A stretch of 64,000 nucleotides of DNA from Polymorphum gilvum SL003B-26A1 (GTDB lineage Bacteria > Pseudomonadota > Alphaproteobacteria > Rhizobiales > Stappiaceae): NCBI RefSeq assembly GCF_000192745.1, contig NC_015259.1:1007001-1071000 (forward strand), in the 5' to 3' direction. The position numbers were made by a program, and so were the translations under genes. Shown here piece by piece: positions 1 through 9,281 of the stretch. How positions within the stretch are numbered: the first letter of the stretch is position 1; each line of letters starts with the position of its first letter. The notes under the pieces are model-generated. The model did no database searches. It was not told the origin of the DNA and was given only the letters and a program-made list of their open reading frames with translations.

Positions 1-323
1 AGGACGAGACGCCGCTTGATCCGGCGACCGCGCGCGTCCAGACCAAGCTGCGGCGGCTTCTGGCCGGCTCGAGCCTGGTGATGGTCGCCGGCTTCGTCGC
101 CGTCTTCGCAGCTATCCTCTACAAGGTCAATTCCGCAAGCACACCGGCCTCCGGAGCGATTGCCGCGACGATCGCCCTGCCGTCGCAGGCGCGCGTCGAG
201 GACGTGGAACTGAGCGGTGGCCGGCTGATCGTGCTGATCCGCGAGGGCGAGGCGGCTGCGATCCTGCACTACGACGCGACGAGCGGCGCGCTGATCGGCC
301 GGACCGATCTGGTCTCCCGCTGA
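1..323 (+). CDS. C-terminal part of a small membrane protein, DUF6476-like (5' end outside window)
   Basis: The frame is open from base 3 to the TGA at 321-323, so the gene starts upstream of the window. The visible 106 codons encode a short polar stretch, one transmembrane helix (VAGFVAVFAAILYKV), a linker and a small C-terminal domain. That domain has alternating beta-type segments (VEDVELSGGRLIVLI, ILHYDATSGALIGR). This one-helix-plus-small-domain layout resembles the alphaproteobacterial DUF6476 family of unknown function. The assignment rests on remembered family shape and is tentative. No function is claimed. A tRNA gene follows about 95 bp downstream on the same strand. Confidence 0.5.
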   Translation, partial: DETPLDPATARVQTKLRRLLAGSSLVMVAGFVAVFAAILYKVNSASTPASGAIAATIALPSQARVEDVELSGGRLIVLIREGEAAAILHYDATSGALIGRTDLVSR

Positions 324-418
324 GACTTTTTGTGCGCAGCCGGCAAAAGGCCTTGCGCCGACGCGCCGGGCAGCCTATATCCGCAATCCTCAAGCGAAGC
401 GCGCGATGGCGCGCCGAC

Positions 419-494
419 GCTCCCATCGTCTAGCGGTCCAGGACGCCGCCCTCTCACGGCGGAAACAGGGGTTCGAGTCCCCTTGGGAGTGCCA
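419..494 (+). tRNA. tRNA-Glu (anticodon CTC)
   Basis: The sequence folds as a complete tRNA. The acceptor arm GCTCCCA (419-425) pairs with TGGGAGT (484-490) with one G-T wobble. The anticodon stem CCGCC/GGCGG encloses the loop CTCTCAC, giving anticodon CTC, which reads the glutamate codon GAG. A T-arm of the form GGGG-TTCGAGT-CCCC is present. The discriminator G (491) is followed by an encoded CCA (492-494). Confidence 0.95.
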
Positions 495-672
495 TATCCT
501 TCCCACATTTCGTCCTTCCTGCGCGTCCGTGCGCCTCGGAAGCCGTGCGTCGCGTTCCGAAGCCCGCAGGATCTTCGCCTGCCCGTGGCAGGCGGTGCAG
601 GTCGTGCCGATCATCGAACAGAACGGCAAGGCGGCCCTTGCCATACTTCAAAATATCGAGTAATCAAGAAAT

Positions 673-1005
673 ATGGATGAAATTAAAGCCCTCCAGGCCT
701 TCTCGGCCTTGTCGCAGGAAACGCGGCTCGCCGTGTTCCGCCTGCTGATCCAGTGCGGCCAGGACGGCTGCCTGGCCGGCGACATCGCGCGCAAGCTCGA
801 CGTCCGCCAGAACACCCTGTCGACCAACCTCGGCATCCTGCAGGGCGCCGGATTGATCGCCAGCCGGCGCGAGGGGCGTGCCGTCCGTTATTTCGCCGAT
901 TTCGAGGGTATCCGGGGCCTGCTCGGATTCCTGCTGGAGAACTGCTGTGGGGGGGAGCCGGACCTGTGCCAGCCCCTCATCGAAAAAATCGCCTGCGCCT
1001 GCTGA
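673..1005 (+). CDS. arsR: ArsR-family metalloregulatory repressor of the arsenic operon
   Basis: This 110-residue winged-helix regulator begins with the usual ArsR opening (KALQAFSALSQETRLAVFRLL). The recognition helix region is around residues 40-60 (LDVRQNTLSTNLGILQGAGL), followed by the wing (SRREGRAVRYF). Proteins of this family repress efflux genes and release DNA on binding As(III) or a related metal(loid). It is cysteine-rich: Cys28 and Cys33 in the N-terminal half and Cys91, Cys92, Cys99, Cys108 and Cys110 at the C-terminus, the last forming a CAC tail. This fits ArsR types that bind arsenite through C-terminal thiols rather than the classical helix-4 CxC. The gene lies 10 bp upstream of arsC, and the AT-rich leader 640-672 is the likely promoter/operator. 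Confidence 0.9.
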   Translation: MDEIKALQAFSALSQETRLAVFRLLIQCGQDGCLAGDIARKLDVRQNTLSTNLGILQGAGLIASRREGRAVRYFADFEGIRGLLGFLLENCCGGEPDLCQPLIEKIACAC

Positions 1006-1015
1006 GGAGGATGCC

Positions 1016-1558
1016 ATGCCGACTGCCGAGCCTTCCGATCGCGTCTACAACGTGTTGTTCCTGTGCACGGGCAATTCCGCCCGGTCCATCCTGGGCGAAG
1101 CCCTGCTGAACCATCTCGGTGGCGGCCGGTTCCGCGCCTATTCGGCCGGCTCCGCGCCGAAGGGGGCGGTCCATCCGATGACCCTGGAAGTGCTGGAGGC
1201 CGCCGAGATCCCGACAGCGGGCCTACGCTCCAAGAACTGGGACGAATTCGCCGCCGAAGGCGCGCCGATGATGGATTTCGTCTTCACCGTCTGCGACAAC
1301 GCCGCCGGCGAAGCCTGTCCCGCCTGGCCCGGCCAGCCGATGACCGCGCACTGGGGCATCGAGGATCCGGCCGCCGTCGAGGGTCCGGAGTACGTCCGGC
1401 GCGCCGCCTTCAAGCAGGCGATGCAGTTCATGCGCAACCGCATAATCGCCTTCGTCAGCCTGCCGATCCGCAGCCTCGATACGCTGACGCTGCGCGCCCG
1501 CATGCACGACATCGGCCGCATGGACGGCGCCACCCAAGCCCAATCCACGGCAGAGTGA
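1016..1558 (+). CDS. arsC: Arsenate reductase, low-molecular-weight phosphatase fold
   Basis: This cytoplasmic enzyme reduces arsenate to arsenite for export. The N-terminus carries the P-loop CTGNSAR (Cys17 nucleophile, CX5R), as in thioredoxin- or glutaredoxin-linked ArsC and low-molecular-weight tyrosine phosphatases. The later [14 protein letters not shown] segment supplies the resolving cysteines typical of arsenate reductases rather than phosphatases. The full protein is 180 residues, slightly longer than the usual 130-170 because of a C-terminal basic extension. ATG 1016 was chosen because a GAGGAGG ribosome-binding site lies just upstream; the same frame is open further upstream inside arsR. 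It is the second gene of arsR-arsC-acr3. Confidence 0.92.
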   Translation: MPTAEPSDRVYNVLFLCTGNSARSILGEALLNHLGGGRFRAYSAGSAPKGAVHPMTLEVLEAAEIPTAGLRSKNWDEFAAEGAPMMDFVFTVCDNAAGEACPAWPGQPMTAHWGIEDPAAVEGPEYVRRAAFKQAMQFMRNRIIAFVSLPIRSLDTLTLRARMHDIGRMDGATQAQSTAE

Positions 1559-1571
1559 GGCCAGACCGAGC

Positions 1572-2615
1572 ATGTCGTTCTTTGAAAAATACCTGAGCGT
1601 CTGGGTCGCGCTGTGCATAGCTGCCGGTCTCGCTCTCGGCGAACTGATGCCTGGCGTGTTCCAGGTCCTTGCAGCGATGGAAGTCGCCAAGGTCAATCTG
1701 GTCGTCGCCGTGCTGATCTGGGCGATGGTCTATCCTATGATGGTGGCCGTCGATTTCGCCAGCCTGCCGCGCGTCGCGGAACAGCCCAGGGGGCTGCTGA
1801 TCACGCTCGTGGTCAACTGGCTGGTCAAGCCTTTCACCATGGCGGTGCTCGGCGTTCTGTTCTTCAAGGGGCTGTTCTCGGATCTCATTCCGCCGGCGGA
1901 TGCGGACGGCTACATTGCCGGGCTGATCCTGCTCGGCGCCGCGCCCTGCACGGCGATGGTCTTCGTCTGGTCGCAACTGACCCGTGGCGACGCCAACTAC
2001 ACGCTCGTGCAGGTCAGCGTGAACGACGTGATCATGGTATTCGCCTACGCGCCGATCGTTGCCTTGCTGCTCGGGGTGACCGACATCCCGGTGCCCTGGG
2101 GCACGCTCCTGCTGTCGGTCGTGCTCTATGTGGTGGTGCCGCTCGCGGCCGGCGTCTTCACCCGCCACCGCCTGACGGCCCGCCGGGATGGCGGCGAGGC
2201 GCTGGCGGCGTTCCTTCACCGGCTGAAGCCGGCGTCGATCAGCGGGTTGCTGGCGACCGTCGTGCTGCTGTTCGGATTCCAGGGTCAGGTTATCCTCGCC
2301 CAGCCGATGCTGATCGTGCTGATCGCCGTGCCGCTGCTGATCCAGTCCTACGGCATCTTCGCAGTCGCCTACGGAGCCGCCTACGCCCTCAAGGTGCCGT
2401 TCCGCATCGCCGCGCCCTGCGCGATGATCGGCACGTCGAATTTCTTCGAACTGGCGGTCGCCGTGGCGATCAGCCTCTACGGCCTCAATTCGGGAGCGGC
2501 GCTGGCGACGGTGGTCGGGGTGCTGGTCGAGGTGCCGGTGATGCTGTCGCTGGTCGCCCTGGCCAATCGAACGCAGCACTGGTTCGACGGCTCGCGGGCC
2601 GAAGCCCGCAGCTAG
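1572..2615 (+). CDS. acr3: ACR3-family arsenite efflux permease
   Basis: This 347-residue inner-membrane protein has about ten hydrophobic helices. It carries the ACR3 signature around residues 120-150 ([17 protein letters not shown], then [12 protein letters not shown]), including the conserved Cys126 required for arsenite transport in the family. A conserved acidic helix near the C-terminus ([10 protein letters not shown]) also matches. It exports the arsenite produced by ArsC using the membrane potential. It follows arsC by 13 bp. Its TAG stop overlaps the stop of the convergent coiled-coil gene within a shared CTAG. Confidence 0.93.
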   Translation: MSFFEKYLSVWVALCIAAGLALGELMPGVFQVLAAMEVAKVNLVVAVLIWAMVYPMMVAVDFASLPRVAEQPRGLLITLVVNWLVKPFTMAVLGVLFFKGLFSDLIPPADADGYIAGLILLGAAPCTAMVFVWSQLTRGDANYTLVQVSVNDVIMVFAYAPIVALLLGVTDIPVPWGTLLLSVVLYVVVPLAAGVFTRHRLTARRDGGEALAAFLHRLKPASISGLLATVVLLFGFQGQVILAQPMLIVLIAVPLLIQSYGIFAVAYGAAYALKVPFRIAAPCAMIGTSNFFELAVAVAISLYGLNSGAALATVVGVLVEVPVMLSLVALANRTQHWFDGSRAEARS

Positions 2616-3808
2616 GCGACGACTTTCTTCTTGTCCGGATCCGGAGCCGACGGATTGGCCGAGGCGGCCGGACCGGCAGCTGCGGCGGCCTTGCTCGCCT
2701 TGACGATGCGGCCGGCGAGTTCGGCTGCCGAGCGGGCCTCTCCCTCGGCGGTCGGGGCGCGGCGTTTCGCGGGCGCTGTCGTCTTGGTCTCCGACTTTGC
2801 GGTTCGCGCCGGGTTCCCGGCCTCCGGCATATCCCGGGCTGGTGCTTCCGCGGCATCCGCGCCGGACGGTCCGGCAATCTTTCTGGCGAGGTCCTTCAAG
2901 TCCTGCCGCAGGGCAGCGATGCCTTCGCCCCGCGCCATTTCGCGACGCAGGCGGGCAATCTCGGTACGGCTGCGCGACAGCACCCGCTCGCGGTCCTGGA
3001 CACGGGCGGCCAGCCGCGCCTGTTCGGCCGCAGCCTGCTTAAGTTGCCCGTCGAGACGCGAGATCCTCTCGTCGGGAGCGGCATCGGCCATGTCGAGATG
3101 CAGCGTCAGGCGCGCGACCTCGGCCTGGGCAGCGATGTAGTCGGCTTCCATGTCGACGAGCTGACTTTCCAGCCGGGCGACGAGATGCCGAAGACCGTCC
3201 GCATCAGCATCCGGGGCGACCTGTTCGGCGAGGATCTCCGCTCCTCGTTCGGAATCCTCCAGGCGACGCTTGAGCGTGGCGATCTGGGCCTCCAGGCCGG
3301 TAATGGTGGCGAGCGCCATGGTGTCGGCCGCTTCCCTCCACTCATGCCCTGATGGGTGCCCGCCATCTGCCTTGGCCGCTGCGGCCTCGGCACGGGAGGC
3401 CGCCTCCAGTTGGTGACGGGCCTGGGCTGCTTCCTTGCGCAGGCGGTCGAGTTCCGCTGTCTGGGCCTCGCGGGTAGCGTTCAATTCCCGCTGCTGCTGT
3501 GCGAGGGCGTCGCGTTCGGCGACGAGCGCCTTCTCGGCGCGCAAGGCCCGGCCAAGGTCCAGGCGCATGGCGACGGAGGCTTCCTTCAGGCTTTCCAACT
3601 CGCGTTCGAGCCGGCGGACTGTCAGGGCGTGCTCGGCGCGCGCGCTGTCCTGAGCGGCGCGAACCTCGGCGTAGCTCGACGGGTTGGTGGCCAGAACGGC
3701 TTCCCGCGTCAGGCGAACGGCCCGCTTCCAGACCGCCGAGGCGATGGCCAGCCCGGCCAGACTGGCCGATAAAAACCCGAGAGCCACATACATCGCCGCT
3801 TCGATCAC
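2612..3808 (-). CDS. Membrane-anchored coiled-coil protein of unknown function
   Basis: The protein is about 398 residues if translation starts at GTG 3808. It has one N-terminal transmembrane helix ([22 protein letters not shown]) and then a long heptad-rich coiled coil spanning roughly residues 40-310, dominated by Ala, Arg, Glu, Leu and Gln. The C-terminal tail is disordered, Ala/Pro/Lys-rich and ends in DPDKKKVVA. The GTG is preferred because GAGGCAG lies about 7 bases upstream and the product then begins with an [11 protein letters not shown]-type N-terminus. An ATG at 3793 is an alternative. Similar one-helix coiled-coil proteins occur in rhizobia, but I cannot assign a function. Confidence 0.7.
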   Translation of the reverse strand: MIEAAMYVALGFLSASLAGLAIASAVWKRAVRLTREAVLATNPSSYAEVRAAQDSARAEHALTVRRLERELESLKEASVAMRLDLGRALRAEKALVAERDALAQQQRELNATREAQTAELDRLRKEAAQARHQLEAASRAEAAAAKADGGHPSGHEWREAADTMALATITGLEAQIATLKRRLEDSERGAEILAEQVAPDADADGLRHLVARLESQLVDMEADYIAAQAEVARLTLHLDMADAAPDERISRLDGQLKQAAAEQARLAARVQDRERVLSRSRTEIARLRREMARGEGIAALRQDLKDLARKIAGPSGADAAEAPARDMPEAGNPARTAKSETKTTAPAKRRAPTAEGEARSAAELAGRIVKASKAAAAAGPAASANPSAPDPDKKKVVA

Positions 3809-3910
3809 AAGCTGCCTCGCTGTCGGAAATGGCAGGAAACGAATACCATGAATACCCGACACAGCGTTGCAGGCCAAGGGGATGCGTCGCAAGACCCGAG
3901 GAACGCTCGG

Positions 3911-4510
3911 TCAGAAGGGGTTCCAGGTGGGCTTCTGGGTGAACTTGAGATAGCCCATGTTGATACCGAGGCGGGCGCCGACCCCGGAGCGCACGGGCAC
4001 GACGATGATGTTGTCGTTGGACAGGACGGTCATGCCGAAACCGCCGACCAGATAGGCGGAGCCGTTGACGCCGACGTAGCGGCGATAGATGGCCTCGACG
4101 GTCGGCAGGTTGTAGATCAGCATCATCACGCGGGCGCCGTCGCCGCCGAAGTCCCATCCGATCGAAGGGCCCTGCCAGAAGATCTTATGGACCCCGGCGT
4201 TGCGGGTATAAAGCTCGCCCTCGCCGTAGCGGGCGCCGGCGACGATGGCGCCGGAGCCTTCCTCGCCGAGGATGTAGCCGTTCGGTTCGCCGTATTGCTT
4301 GACCGCGTTCTCGACCACCGACGCCAGCCCGCCGGAGACGGAGCCGAAGAACTTGTGGCCGGCCGCAACGATCTCGTTCTGGTTGTAGTTGCTGCCCGGT
4401 GCCTGCGTGTTCTGGGCCGATGCCGGGCCGGCCAACGCCATCATTGCCATGGCGGTGGCCAGCGCCGCCTTGATCCATCCGAACGGGGCGGTTCGTGTCG
4501 ATGCCGTCAT
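3911..4510 (-). CDS. eipA: EipA-like periplasmic envelope protein (DUF1134)
   Basis: The 199-residue product begins with a signal peptide (hydrophobic core ALATAMAMMALAG, cleavage after PASA). The remainder is a glycine-rich beta-type domain including GEEGSGAIVAGARYGEGELY, the segment IFWQGPSIGWDFGGDGARVM and NDNIIVVPVRSGVGARLGINMGYLKF. These are characteristic of DUF1134, whose Brucella member EipA is a periplasmic protein needed for envelope integrity. Length is normal for the family. It is transcribed divergently from the YHS protein gene, with about 120 bp between the two starts. Function is inferred from the family. Confidence 0.85.
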   Translation of the reverse strand: MTASTRTAPFGWIKAALATAMAMMALAGPASAQNTQAPGSNYNQNEIVAAGHKFFGSVSGGLASVVENAVKQYGEPNGYILGEEGSGAIVAGARYGEGELYTRNAGVHKIFWQGPSIGWDFGGDGARVMMLIYNLPTVEAIYRRYVGVNGSAYLVGGFGMTVLSNDNIIVVPVRSGVGARLGINMGYLKFTQKPTWNPF

Positions 4511-4629
4511 GCTGTCGCTTCTCCCGTAGCGCGAGCACCCGCTCGCGAGGCGCCGTGAGGACCGCGTGTGCTATCGTGACATGCCTGTGCCGATTCGCAG
4601 GCAGGCCGACAGTTCCGCGAGCCGAATCG

Positions 4630-5130
4630 ATGCGAGAGTGTAGTCGAATTCTGACCAGGATATGGCTCCGTCTTGTCGTGCCGGGCGTTCTGACGGCGGC
4701 GGTGCCGCTCGCCGGCTCCGGCACGGGCCAGGCACGGCCGGCCTACTACCTGACGGATCCGATCGGCGGCTATGCGATCGGCGGGCACGATCCGGTGGCC
4801 TATTTCGTCGACCGCCGGGCGCGTCTGGGCGACCGGAGGTTCGAGCACCAGTGGCGCGGCGTGAAATGGCTGTTCGTCAACGAGGGAAATCGCGCCGCCT
4901 TCGAGCGCTCGCCGGAGGTCTATGTGCCGCAATACACGGGCTGCGGAGCTTACGCGCTGGCCGAAGGGTACGCCACTGCGGGCAATCCCGCCATCTTCGC
5001 GATCCTCGACGGCCGCCTGTATTTCTTCCACTCCGTCGTCAACCGCTTCCTGTTCATCATCGAACTGGAATCGACGACGACACAGGCCGATGCGAATGCG
5101 CTGAAAACCGGCTGTTCTCCGCGGCTTTAA
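4630..5130 (+). CDS. Secreted or membrane-anchored YHS-domain protein
   Basis: The 166-residue protein has an N-terminal hydrophobic export segment (LRLVVPGVLTAAVPLAG). A YHS domain follows: YAIGGHDPVAYFVDRRAR, an aromatic core HQWRGVKWLFVNEGNRAAF, then SPEVYVPQYTGCGAYALAEG. YHS domains are found in proteins linked to metal or copper handling and in many periplasmic proteins of unknown role. ATG 4630 was chosen because it immediately precedes the export segment; the frame is open about 135 bp further upstream but that part is overlapped by the divergent eipA start. The exact function is unknown. Confidence 0.72.
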   Translation: MRECSRILTRIWLRLVVPGVLTAAVPLAGSGTGQARPAYYLTDPIGGYAIGGHDPVAYFVDRRARLGDRRFEHQWRGVKWLFVNEGNRAAFERSPEVYVPQYTGCGAYALAEGYATAGNPAIFAILDGRLYFFHSVVNRFLFIIELESTTTQADANALKTGCSPRL

Positions 5131-5232
5131 GGGGCGGCGCGGCTTGGCAGGGCAGTCGGTGCTGTGTAACGTTTTCGTCCACATCCGCGAATCATCCGAC
5201 CGGCTTGCGTCGACCAGGAGCACCACCCCGCC

Positions 5233-5877
5233 ATGTCCGAACTCAAAGACCTCTCGTCGCTCGATCTGTCGGCCCTCGTCTCGAGCCGGATCTGCCACGA
5301 CATCATCAGTCCGGTCGGCGCGATCATCAACGGACTGGAGGTCCTGGACGAGGAGGGGTCTGAGGACATGCGCGAATTCGCCATGGACCTGATCCGCAAG
5401 AGCGCCCGCCAGGCCTCGGCGAAGCTGCAGTTCGCCCGGCTGGCATTCGGAGCAGCCGGCTCTGCCGGTGCGGAAATCGATCTCGGCGACGCCCAAGTCG
5501 TCGCTAGCGGTTTCATGGAGAACGAGAAATCAAACCTGATCTGGCAGGTCGACCGGCACCTGATGCCGAAGAACTTTGTTAAACTTTTGCTTAATTTAGT
5601 CTTGATCGCCAACCAATGCGTTCCGCGCGGCGGCGACATTACCGTGTCCATGACCGGAGAACCCGCCGCGCCGGTGTTCACGCTCGAGGCCAAGGGGCTC
5701 AATCCGCGCATTCCCCTGGGAATGCAGGAAACACTTGGCGGACAGGAGCCCGAGCGGGTCGACGCGCATTCCGTTCAGCCGATCTACACATTCCTGCTCG
5801 CCCGCGAATGCGGCATGACGATCAGCCTGTCCAAGGACGATGATGTCGTCCGGCTTACCGCACGTCAGGCTAGCTGA
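5233..5877 (+). CDS. chpT: Histidine phosphotransferase ChpT of the CckA-ChpT-CtrA relay
   Basis: This 214-residue protein carries the ChpT signature near the N-terminus (SSRICHDIISPVGAIINGLE). His22 is the expected phosphorylated residue on the dimerisation helix, and a degenerate HATPase-like C-terminal domain follows (QPIYTFLLARECGMTISLS). In alphaproteobacteria ChpT passes phosphate from CckA to CtrA and CpdR, controlling cell cycle and motility. It sits directly upstream of the chemotaxis operon and only 8 kb from ctrA itself. The 130-bp gap to cheA suggests cheA has its own promoter. Confidence 0.92.
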   Translation: MSELKDLSSLDLSALVSSRICHDIISPVGAIINGLEVLDEEGSEDMREFAMDLIRKSARQASAKLQFARLAFGAAGSAGAEIDLGDAQVVASGFMENEKSNLIWQVDRHLMPKNFVKLLLNLVLIANQCVPRGGDITVSMTGEPAAPVFTLEAKGLNPRIPLGMQETLGGQEPERVDAHSVQPIYTFLLARECGMTISLSKDDDVVRLTARQAS

Positions 5878-6007
5878 AATCCTCATCCACCCCTGTCTTT
5901 GTTTCAGTGTATCTTAACAGTTTAGGCTCAACCTCGCTCGCATGGACATCCCGGTCCAGCCGTCTCTCGGGACGCGGAACCAGTAACAAGTCGGGTGAGT
6001 GCAGGCC

Positions 6008-8764
6008 ATGGACGACCTCCTCAGGGAATTTCTGACCGAGACCAGCGAAAGTCTCGATGTTGTCGACGTTGAACTCGTGAAGTTCGAGCAAGAACCGAAC
6101 AACGCGACAATTCTCGATAACATTTTCCGCCTGGTGCACACGATCAAAGGCACCTGCGGGTTCCTGGGCCTGCCGCGACTCGAAGGAATCGCTCACGCAG
6201 CGGAGACCCTGATGGGCAAGTTCCGCGATGGCGTGCCGGTGACGCCCGAGGCCGTGTCGCTGATCCTCAGCTCGATCGACCGGATCAAGGAAATCCTGGC
6301 CGAACTCGAGGCCGCCGAGGGCGAGGAGCCGCAGGGCGACGACAGCGATCTGATCTCCGAACTCGAGCGCATGTCGACGAGCGCCGACGCCGCGGCAGCC
6401 GCGCCCGAGCCGGAGCCGGAGCCGGAACCGGCCGCCGATGCGAGCGTACTCTATCAGGAACTGGAGCGCCCGCTGCGCCCGGGCGAGGTGTCGCTCGACG
6501 AACTGGAGCGTGCCTTCCGCGAGACCTCGGTCGAGGTGGACATCGAAGCCACCGCGCAGGCGGCGGAAGCCGCCAAAGCGCAGGCAACTGCCAAGGCCCC
6601 GGCGCGTCCCGCCGGCAAGACGGCGACCGCCGACGCCGTCCAGGATGACGACGCCGCTCCGGCCAAGGACAAGAAGTCCGGCGGGTCATCGGTGTCAAAC
6701 CAGAGCATCCGGGTCGCGGTCGAGACCCTCGAACACCTGATGACGATGGTTTCGGAACTGGTGCTCACCCGCAACCAGTTGCTCGAGATCGTCCGCCGGC
6801 ACGAGGACAGCGAGTTCAAGGTGCCGCTGCAACGCCTGTCCAACGTGACGGCGGAGTTGCAGGAAGGCGTCATGAAGACGCGCATGCAGCCGATCGGCAA
6901 CGCCTGGCAGAAGCTGCCGCGCATCGTGCGCGACCTTAGCCAGGAATTGGAGAAGCCGATCGAACTCGACATGATCGGCGCCGAGACGGAACTTGACCGC
7001 CAGGTTCTGGAGATGATCAAGGACCCGCTGACCCACATGGTCCGCAACTCCGCCGACCACGGCCTGGAGATGCCGGCCGAGCGTCGCGCCAAGGGCAAGC
7101 CGGAGAAGGGAACGATCACCCTTGCCGCCTATCATGAGGGCGGCCACATCATCATCGAGGTGAAGGACGACGGCAAGGGCCTCGACGTCGACAAGATCAA
7201 AACCAAGGCGATCGAGCGCGGTCTGGCGACGGAAGCCGAACTCGAGAAGATGACCGATGCACAGATCCATCGCTTCATCTTTGCTGCCGGGTTCTCCACC
7301 GCCGCCTCCGTCACCAGCGTGTCCGGCCGCGGCGTCGGCATGGATGTGGTGCGCAACAACATCGAACTGATCGGCGGCACCGTCGACCTGCGCTCGACGC
7401 CGGGCAAGGGCTCGAGCTTCATCATCAAGATCCCGCTGACGCTGGCCATCGTGTCGACGCTGATCGTGGAAGCGAGCGGCGACCGCTTCGCCATCCCGCA
7501 GTTGTCGGTCGTCGAACTGGTGCGCGTCCAGACCAATTCCGAACACCGCATCGAGCGGATCAAGGACACCCCGGTCCTGCGCCTGCGCAACAAGCTGCTG
7601 CCGCTGCTGCACCTGTCGCAGTTGCTCGGGATCTACGAGGGCGACAACGACAAGAACGCCATCGACGAGGATAACGGCTTCATCGTGGTCATGCAGGTCG
7701 GCAGCCAGACCTTCGGCGTGGTCGTCGACGGTGTGTTCCATACGGAGGAAATCGTCGTCAAGCCGATGTCGACCATGCTGCGCAACCTGGTCATGTTCTC
7801 GGGCAACACCATTCTCGGCGACGGGTCGGTGATCATGATCATCGACCCGAACGGCATCGCCTCGGCCATGGCCAGCCATGCGTCCAGCGCGGTCGCAGAG
7901 CAGGTCGAGGAAGAGGCCGAGGATTCGCGCCGCAAGGCCATGGACGGACAGTCGACGATCTCGCTGCTGCTGTTCCGCGCCGGTGCGCCGGAGCCCAAGG
8001 CGGTGCCGCTGTCGCTGGTCACCCGCCTGGAGGAGTTCGAGGTCTCCAAGATCGAACGCTCCAACGGCCGCGACCTAGTGCAGTACCGCGGCGCGCTGAT
8101 GCCGCTGGTCTATGTCAACGAAGGCGATCACCACAAGACCGAGGGCACCCAGCCGATGCTGGTGTTCTCCGACTCGGGCCGCTCCATGGGCCTCGTCGTC
8201 GACGAGATCGTCGACATCGTCGAGGACCGGCTGCAGATCGAGGTCGGCTCCGAACGGCCGGGCATCCTCGGCTCGGCGGTCATCAAGGAGCGCGCGACCG
8301 AGATCATCGACCTCGGCTACTACCTGCCGCAGGCCTTCGAAGACTGGTTCATGCGCAAGGAGATGGACATCCGCTCGCTGACCAAGAAGGTGCTGTTCGT
8401 CGACGACTCGCCGTTCTTCCGCAACATGCTGACGCCGGTGCTGAAGGCGGCGGGCTACGACGTGACCACCTGCAGCGGACCGGACGAAGCCTTCGAACTG
8501 CTGGAAAACGGCGCCGAGTTCCAGGCGATCGTCAGCGACATCGAGATGCCGCGCGTCAACGGCTTCGAATTCTGCGAGGCCCTGCGCCGCGACCCGCGCT
8601 TCCGCAAGATGCCGATCCTGGCCCTGTCGGCCATGGTCACGCCGGCATCGATCGAACGCGGCCGCCAGGCCGGCTTCGACGACTACGTGGCGAAATTCGA
8701 CCGTCCGGGCCTGATCGCTGCCCTCAAGGACGTGTTCTCGGGTGAAATGGGAGTAGCCGCATGA
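6008..8764 (+). CDS. cheA: Chemotaxis histidine kinase CheA with two CheW-like domains and a C-terminal receiver
   Basis: This 918-residue hybrid kinase phosphorylates CheY and CheB in response to chemoreceptors. The order is: HPt domain with phospho-His44 (RLVHTIKGTCGFLGL); a long acidic, Ala/Pro-rich linker (about 115-235) without an obvious P2 domain; dimerisation helices (SIRVAVETLEHLMTMVSELV); an HATPase domain (MVRNSADHGLE, VKDDGKGLD, GRGVGMDVV); a CheW-like regulatory domain (about 480-620); a second divergent CheW-like domain (about 640-780, ending near the DLGYYLPQ segment); and a receiver domain (about 793-918) with its acceptor Asp near 844 (VSDIEMPRVNG). ATG 6008 was preferred over GTG 5999 because MDDLLREFL is a typical CheA start. 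Its stop overlaps the cheW start in ATGA. Confidence 0.93.
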   Translation: MDDLLREFLTETSESLDVVDVELVKFEQEPNNATILDNIFRLVHTIKGTCGFLGLPRLEGIAHAAETLMGKFRDGVPVTPEAVSLILSSIDRIKEILAELEAAEGEEPQGDDSDLISELERMSTSADAAAAAPEPEPEPEPAADASVLYQELERPLRPGEVSLDELERAFRETSVEVDIEATAQAAEAAKAQATAKAPARPAGKTATADAVQDDDAAPAKDKKSGGSSVSNQSIRVAVETLEHLMTMVSELVLTRNQLLEIVRRHEDSEFKVPLQRLSNVTAELQEGVMKTRMQPIGNAWQKLPRIVRDLSQELEKPIELDMIGAETELDRQVLEMIKDPLTHMVRNSADHGLEMPAERRAKGKPEKGTITLAAYHEGGHIIIEVKDDGKGLDVDKIKTKAIERGLATEAELEKMTDAQIHRFIFAAGFSTAASVTSVSGRGVGMDVVRNNIELIGGTVDLRSTPGKGSSFIIKIPLTLAIVSTLIVEASGDRFAIPQLSVVELVRVQTNSEHRIERIKDTPVLRLRNKLLPLLHLSQLLGIYEGDNDKNAIDEDNGFIVVMQVGSQTFGVVVDGVFHTEEIVVKPMSTMLRNLVMFSGNTILGDGSVIMIIDPNGIASAMASHASSAVAEQVEEEAEDSRRKAMDGQSTISLLLFRAGAPEPKAVPLSLVTRLEEFEVSKIERSNGRDLVQYRGALMPLVYVNEGDHHKTEGTQPMLVFSDSGRSMGLVVDEIVDIVEDRLQIEVGSERPGILGSAVIKERATEIIDLGYYLPQAFEDWFMRKEMDIRSLTKKVLFVDDSPFFRNMLTPVLKAAGYDVTTCSGPDEAFELLENGAEFQAIVSDIEMPRVNGFEFCEALRRDPRFRKMPILALSAMVTPASIERGRQAGFDDYVAKFDRPGLIAALKDVFSGEMGVAA

Positions 8765-9237
8765 ACGGGCTCGAACACAACGTCGCTACCGGCGGCGACA
8801 CGATTCAGTACGTCACCGTGGTGATCGGCGGGCAGCTGTTCGGGCTGCCCATCTCCCAGGTGCACGACGTCTTCGTGCCGGAAAGCGTCACCCGCGTGCC
8901 GCTGTCGGCACCGGAAGTCGCCGGCGTGCTGAACCTGCGCGGCCGGATCGTGACGGCGATCGACATGCGCCGGCGCCTGCACCTGCCGCCGCGAGAGGAT
9001 GGCCAGATGATGGCGGTCGGCATCGAGTACAAGCACGAATCCTACGGCCTGGTGATCGACACCGTCGGCGAGGTCCTGAACCTGCCGGCCAAGGGCGCCG
9101 AGCCCAACCCGACCAACCTCGACAAGCGCTGGGCGGAAATCTCCGGCGGCGTGCATCGGCTCGACGGTCAACTGATGGTGATCCTCGATGTCGAGCGCCT
9201 GCTGGGCGCAATGATGAACGAACCGATGGCAGCCTGA
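8761..9237 (+). CDS. cheW: CheW chemotaxis adaptor
   Basis: This 158-residue CheW-fold protein couples chemoreceptors to CheA. Visible family features are the N-terminal strand VTVVIGGQLFGLPISQVHDV, the receptor/kinase-contact region ESVTRVPLSAPEVAGVLNLR, then GRIVTAIDMRRRL and the late LMVILDVERLL strand. It starts inside the last codons of cheA (ATGA overlap), so the two are translationally coupled and made in linked amounts. Confidence 0.95.
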   Translation: MNGLEHNVATGGDTIQYVTVVIGGQLFGLPISQVHDVFVPESVTRVPLSAPEVAGVLNLRGRIVTAIDMRRRLHLPPREDGQMMAVGIEYKHESYGLVIDTVGEVLNLPAKGAEPNPTNLDKRWAEISGGVHRLDGQLMVILDVERLLGAMMNEPMAA

Positions 9238-9281
9238 GGCAGCCGCTCCAAAGAACGGTGGCCAATGTGGAGAACGGGCAG

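Noticed and set aside
390-644. Minus-strand open frame with a CTACH haem-c-like motif next to tRNA-Glu
   Set aside because: The frame runs through the tRNA gene, has no signal peptide or other cytochrome feature, and codon use is unremarkable. A chance CxxCH is more likely, although a gene remnant cannot be excluded.
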